Positions 59,101 to 64,000 of a stretch of 64,000 bases of DNA are shown piece after piece. The position numbers were made by a program, and so were the translations under genes. Numbering within the stretch: position 1 is the stretch's first letter; the number at the start of each line of letters is the position of its first letter. Source of the DNA: Tetracentron sinense (taxonomy: Eukaryota; Streptophyta; Magnoliopsida; Trochodendrales; Trochodendraceae); contig CM026554.1 in the NCBI GenBank assembly GCA_015143295.1, positions 55,178,627 to 55,242,626 on the forward strand, given 5' to 3'. A model generated the notes under the pieces. The model was not told the DNA's origin. It saw only the letters and a list, made by a program, of their open reading frames with translations, and searched no databases.

Positions 59101-62100
59101 CATTCCTAGTGTGGACCCTCAGGTCCACCTAGGGCTGTAAACGAAGCGGATAGTGGTATATCCAAATTCGTATCCGATTATATATTCGAATATCCGAATT
59201 CCGGCGGATAGTGAAATGTGATATCCGTATCCAACTCCGATTAAAATATTCGAATTTGGATAGTATCCGAATTATTCGATTAATTTTAAAAAATGTAAAT
59301 TAATATTTAAAAAATGTAAAAATATATAATTTTTAGTTTAAAAATATATTTTAAAAGTTATATTAATTTTATAAATTTAAAATATATTATATAATTGGAC
59401 GGATATTTATCGGATCGAATATACTAGTATCTGAATTCATATCTGATTATAAACGGATAGTAAAATTACTATCCGAATTCGCTCCGCCGGATACCTATTT
59501 GGATAATTATCAAACTAAACAGATTCGGATACAGATATTATCCGTATCCGTTTACAGCCCTAGGTCCACCTTACACATATTGATTGACAAATGATTATCA
59601 AAGTATCATTGATTTGGCATGTTTCATGAACCATACTTTTCTTCTCTTTCCAATCCTAAACCTCTAGTGATTTTTTTTAATATTTCTGAATTGTTTGCCT
59701 CTTTCTTTATGGATCTCTTTTTTCTCTTATGACTTCATTGTTTTAGTATTTTTCTACTGTTCTTTATTTCTTTTGCATGCCTAAATGACTCTTGACATCA
59801 TAGTTTGGTATTCATTCTGCATTCTTGTTAGTTCATAATCATATGCACATTTTGTTTTGCAGCTATAATCCTTAGCCAATTACACATGTCAGAGAATCAT
59901 TCTCTTATTCTGGCATGTGCGCAAGTTTCTGTGGATATCATTACCTTCACAATGTAAGGTCTTTTCCTTGTGTTATCCACGAATCAACAAGTCATCGATA
60001 TTCTCTATGGAACTCATGCTACCAATTAAGTGAAAGACCTGCTTTGTGTAATGCTTATACTCCAGTTAAGCTGGCATTGTGTCTTAATACGCGCATGCAG
60101 AAGTTCAGGGCAATGTTACCTAGTTCGTTGGTTCGCTCGGTTCGAATTCGGGTTCACGGTTCGCAATTCGCCACTCTACAGTGAACCCGATTCGCTAGGG
60201 GTTTAGGATTGGAAAGAGAAGAAAAGTATGGTTTTTCGGAATTATCTGGTAGGATGAGATAATTCGTTTTTCGGTTCGCTTAGATTCTTTGGTTTGGTTC
60301 GCTAGCTTGGTTCGCTATGTAAAACAAAATATATATTATAAAAATATATCTTTTAAGCATGTAAACAATACATTACAAATACATAATAAAAAATATATTT
60401 TTATGAACGATTTGTGAACTCAAAGTATAAATTTGCTGAACCTAATAAAAAATATCAGTGAATTTGAATAAAAAATTAGACAAACTAAGATTATTTTGAA
60501 ACCACTATGTGGTTCGCTCAATTTAACGAACTAGACCGAACCGAACCACGAACCAGTTCAGGTTCGCTCGGTTCGCAGTTCGCGGTTCGCTATAGCATCT
60601 AGCGAACTTGGTAACCCTGGTTCAGGGTGATTTTCTATAATTCTGCTGTATGGCTGTGACACTTGGATCAATTTTTCCTTGGTGGTTTTGGTAGTATATA
60701 TGAAATATCACGAGTATTACTACCAGAGCAGTTAGAAAAACTCGTTTTTAGCATAGTTACTAAGTCGGGGTTTGAGAATTATTTGTCTAGGAAAAAGTTC
60801 GGAAAAAATCGGCAAAATTCAAAAAATTTGGAAATAAATCGGGAAAAAGGCAAGATATAAAAAAAAGATTACTAATTATGAGAATTAGAAACAAATATAT
60901 TTCATATATTAGATATTTAGTTGGGACTTTTTAAAAAAGTTGTGAATAACTCATGTTTAATTTGTGAAATTAGCGACTTTTTGACAAAGCGATATTTTTT
61001 CCAAAAGTCGCGAATACTTCGTCAATTAATTGTTCAATGAAGAAGTCGGGTATTATTCGAGACTTTTTGAAAAAATTGGAGAACTTTGCAACTATGGTTT
61101 TTAGTACTCTTTCCTTGCACATCCCCCTAATTCTGTACAACTGGATTTGTATATAATTTTTTTGTTCTTTTAGAGTGATGTTTGATGTTCAATTACATTA
61201 AAAGTTTTAGGATAAAGCTTCTGAGACCCCCTTAGGGCCGAGACCACCGAGACCGTGCTCTAAAAGCACAGGATTTCAGGTGGGGCCTACCATATGAAAT
61301 GGGCCTTAGTAGCAAAGTCCAAAGTTTTAATCAAGTCTGTTTCTTTACTTACTAATTAGAATACTACCAAACATGTAATGCAGTTGGTAATTTGCCAATT
61401 ATATCAGGTTGACAGAATGAATAATGGAGAGAGCAGTTATCAAGGTATCACTTTTACTATTCAGTTTGCTTATCTTTTTCTTCAAAGCAATGTTACCCAG
61501 ATAACACATGGGTACATCATGAGTAGGGGTTAACAGTTGAAAATGAAGCCTTGAAAATGAAGTGTTGGACTGGGTTTTCAGTTCAACTCATTTCTAGGTG
61601 CTGGGTAGCTTAGTTCTGAAGTAGATTGATGTCATTTTTTTTTTTTTGAAAACTTGGATTGTTCATCTTATGTTTCTGTGATTGTGTTCAGTGTTGCAGA
61701 ATTTCAATCAGATTTCTTCTTTGGCTCCTGAAAACCCTAAAGGAAATGTGCATTCTGGAGCTTCTCCACCCTGGTTCGAAGCGAATGAAGAAAATCAGCT
61801 GCTGAATGATCAAATAAATACAGGGTTGTGCATGGATGGCCTTGTTTCTCCATTGGATAAGTCAGGGAAGTCTCGTAAGTTGAATCCAAAACGGGTGGGA
61901 ACTGCTTGGGCTGAAAAGAGAAAGATTGAGCTGGAGATGGAGAATAGAGGAGAGATTACCAACAACTGTGATGCAGATTGGCTCCCTAATTTTGGTAGAG
62001 TTTGGCAATCAGGTACCCGGAAGGAATCTACAGAGTTTGAGACGGAGAAACAAAAATTGCTCATGGTTGACGGTCTATTAGAGACACCAATCAAGATACA

Positions 62101-63230
62101 ACCTTACATGAGCAAAAGAATGGTAAACTCCACATTCTCAATTACTTTGTTATTCTAGTTTTAAATTGTGTCTAGAAGGTTTCTAGCATTTTTGCGGATG
62201 GTGGATCAATAAATATGCTATATGTTTGAATTAAACATCTCTTTGCATGAATTTTCCATCCCTTATATGTTATAGAATATAATTTGTTTTTTAATGTGGT
62301 ACTCGATATAGAGCTGTTTAATGCTAACCTCCTATCATAGCATTATGTCATGAGGGATGCCACCAAGCAATAAGGGAATCCAGCTTCACTAATCCCCTGT
62401 TTTAATTCCTTAAAAAAAATCAACCAGGAAATATATTGTTCTCTTTGCAATATGTGTGATCTGTATGGTTCTAAAAAACTAAAACACATCATTTGCGCTG
62501 GATGGGATTGTTCGTAGATTTTAAGGTTAATCTTTTATCTCTTCTTCTTCCAGCATTGTTAAATGACTAAAATTTGCCCCGATCTCTCTCTCCCCCGCTC
62601 CCCCTCTCTCTCCCTCTCTACCCTTTAGTTATAGGCGTGCTTTTTTTTATTCTGCTATTTTGTTTTCATGTGTGTGATTCTTTTGTTTTAAAGTTTGCGT
62701 TTCTTTCCTTATGCGAGCAGGCAGCTGTATGCCTGCATTCTATATGTAAATTTTCCAGATGGAAGCCTTGTCAGTGTAGATAGCAAGCTAAGCTTGAAAA
62801 ATTCTCTGTTTCAAAAAATTCTAGCAATGTAAGGCTCGTCTTGTTTGGTGGAAAGCTGTAACCTGCATTGGCCTTCAGATTAATAAAGATATAATAAAAA
62901 GTATACTTCATGCACTTCGATTTGTAGTTTTTTCGCTTTACTGAATGGTAGAACTGCCTCAACTTTCTCTCAGTAAGAGCTTACAAGATTTGGATATCCA
63001 TTCACGTGAGTTCATGCATGCCTAATAAAATTTATTGATGCTTGTATGGCCAACAAATGGTATAAAGCTTTGAAATTACTTATTCTCAGTTATTTTTGTT
63101 GCATTTTGGTGTTTATGAATGGAATTTCTAAGGCTTAAATCTCTCTTTTTTTTGGTTGCAGCGGAGGGATGTGAGTGAAAGTGATGGTGTCATTGGCAGT
63201 CATCTTGAGGCAACTAAGAATGTTGCGTAA
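54820..63230 (+). CDS. TTL: TITAN-like (TTL) zinc-finger protein, with frame breaks in exons 1-3
   Basis: Exons by homology and splice sites: 54820-55071, 55168-55296, 58314-58648, 58777-58853, 61408-61444, 61692-62122, 63162-63230. It resembles Arabidopsis TTL (At4g24900): a first finger with CKVCNLDHDQGRRHNYFPNH, a second with CVFCDSD...CSNAIYHLASSEH, KHGGGMDRVDSF, WEKRCKSLK, then HSGASPPWFEA, KLNPKRVGTAWAEKRKIELE, WLPNFGRVWQSGTRKE and the end RRDVSESDG. TTL is a nuclear C2H2 protein needed for endosperm and embryo development and linked to U1-type splicing factors. Exons 4-7 and the 3' part of exon 3 (from 58414) are in phase with good GT-AG sites. Exon 1 breaks frame near 54920 (stop at 54940), exon 2 at the T5 run 55265-55269, and exon 3 twice between 58370 and 58412. 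It is either a decaying gene or a normal gene with sequencing indels. Introns hold a LINE and three hAT elements. Confidence 0.75.
55740..56815 (+). mobile_element. decayed LINE reverse-transcriptase fragment, TTL intron 2
   Basis: Readable in shifting frames: KIHMVFIDLEKAY (RT palm start), then MRTMELRIERNEFPMATSLH, then GCNFNKNI...WLGGDT...KWLKWRCASQVLC, MSVAGMRMLRW, and GRPKRTWREIYRKDLDRLDW with NPKPQIAGIRHWQR at the end. This is the plant L1-like RT C-terminal pattern. The YADD active-site region near 56060-56100 is lost, replaced by a GT/GA microsatellite at 56095-56130. Many stops. Confidence 0.8.
59130..59562. mobile_element. hAT-like MITE, perfect ends and 8-bp duplication, TTL intron 4
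   Basis: Flanked by GGTCCACC at 59122-59129 and 59563-59570. Ends TAGGGCTGTAAACG and CGTTTACAGCCCTA are perfect inverses. The interior is built from 'cggatatccgaattcg' words around an AT-rich centre. Confidence 0.9.
60111..60619. mobile_element. hAT-like MITE, exact 8-bp duplication, TTL intron 4
   Basis: Flanked by GTTCAGGG at 60103-60110 and 60620-60627. Ends CAATGTTACC and GGTAACCCTG are near inverses; arms are rich in GGTTCGCTCGGTTCG. Confidence 0.85.
60752..61096. mobile_element. hAT-like MITE, exact 8-bp duplication, TTL intron 4
   Basis: Flanked by GTTTTTAG at 60744-60751 and 61097-61104. Ends CATAGTTACTAAG and TTTGCAACTATG are inverses, the same end type as 44479-44862. Confidence 0.85.
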
Positions 63231-64000
63231 CCTTACTTTGACAAAGCCCATGCAGTTTAAGTATGTATATTCTTCTCATTTGTTATTTTTTTTCTTGGCA
63301 ATGTTAGCAACTGTGCAGTAAAAATAAATCAGTAGATAGAGCAGTTGCTAGGCCACTTCACAAAAGCTTTCTGTTCCGAGAGAAGCCTATTCTTTTAGAA
63401 AACTAGGATGATGGAACATGAGATTAGGAGCTTTAGTCCATGTGTGAACGTACTCATCTTGAATCTTTATTTTGCATGTACTTTCCAACCTCATAGAATG
63501 TATGTAAAAATGTGTTGTAAGCTTCAACTTTGCCCAACAATCAGGTGACCTTTTTTTTTGATCGATAACAATCAGGTGACCTTGAACCTCTGATCTGTCT
63601 GTATCTTGTATGAAGGATGCAAATGGATTGATATTTGGCCATCTTTATTTATAGTCTACAAGGGTTTGTAATTCTTTTATAATAATTATCATGAAACAAT
63701 CTTTCATTTACAATTTTTCTGTCTCCTGGCTCAGGTTCCTCTTTATCCTGAACTCATATCCACCACCAACAACTCATGGGGATAATACCAGCTTACTGGC
63801 ATGCTCTTGGCTTATTAATCTTTGCAAAGAAGGAAAAGAATATATTGTATGAGATGCGCATACGTTCAGCTTGGTGAAGTACCTTTGTCAATTTAATGTC
63901 CTTTGTTCTTGGTGCAGTATACCAGAAGGAAAGAATGATGCTACAAAATTTGAACTGTTTCATTAGAGCAAAATCTCGGAGAACTTGAGTTACCCATGAT
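63231..64000. other. 3' flank of TTL
   Basis: Probable 3' UTR and downstream DNA. No further gene is recognisable before the window ends. Confidence 0.4.

Overview
This is AT-rich nuclear DNA from a flowering plant, most likely a eudicot. The evidence is a chloroplast-targeted LHCI antenna gene, plant-only protein families, GT-AG split genes, and intergenic DNA packed with plant-type hAT and Tourist MITEs, Helitrons, LTR elements and SINEs. The species cannot be named from the sequence.

Five genes can be supported. (1) 7172-8795 (+): a three-exon F-box/SEL1/MYND protein like Arabidopsis At1g67340. (2) 12533-15020 (+): a five-exon Lhca2 gene for the photosystem I antenna, with a GC-AG first intron and a G-box/CCAAT/I-box promoter. 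(3) 37813-38310 (+): an intronless 165-residue protein matching the C-terminal part of the SGR5/IDD15 group, with an EAR motif but no zinc fingers. (4) 46247-52646 (+): a five-exon plastid DUF493 (YbeD-like) protein. (5) 54820-63230 (+): a seven-exon TITAN-like (TTL) zinc-finger gene whose exons 1-3 carry several frame breaks while exons 4-7 are clean. Two minus-strand relics of a dCMP deaminase gene lie at 22718-22908 and 16868-16960, with the catalytic exons missing between them.

Layout: 1-7.1 kb is intergenic with MITEs and a SINE; 7.1-15 kb holds the first two genes, separated by hAT and foldback elements; 15-23 kb is a decayed region with the dCMP deaminase relics and a 2.1 kb solo LTR; 23.2-30.0 kb is two head-to-tail Helitrons, the second carrying a 2.9 kb solo LTR; 30.2-36.5 kb is hAT copies, a large LTR-like repeat and a satellite of about 100 bp units; 37-46 kb holds the SGR5-like gene, a gypsy gag relic, a short LINE and hAT elements; 46-64 kb is two long genes whose introns are filled with repeats.

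The main non-genic signal is ten small hAT-like elements with 8-bp target duplications, plus SINE, LINE and LTR insertions whose exact or near-exact target duplications can be read directly. A second recurring signal is a foldback module built on 'ttaaccacagttaa', seen at least six times, twice inside the same hAT family. No bacterial-type operon, CRISPR array, rRNA or functional tRNA gene was seen. The genes show no pathway link to one another.
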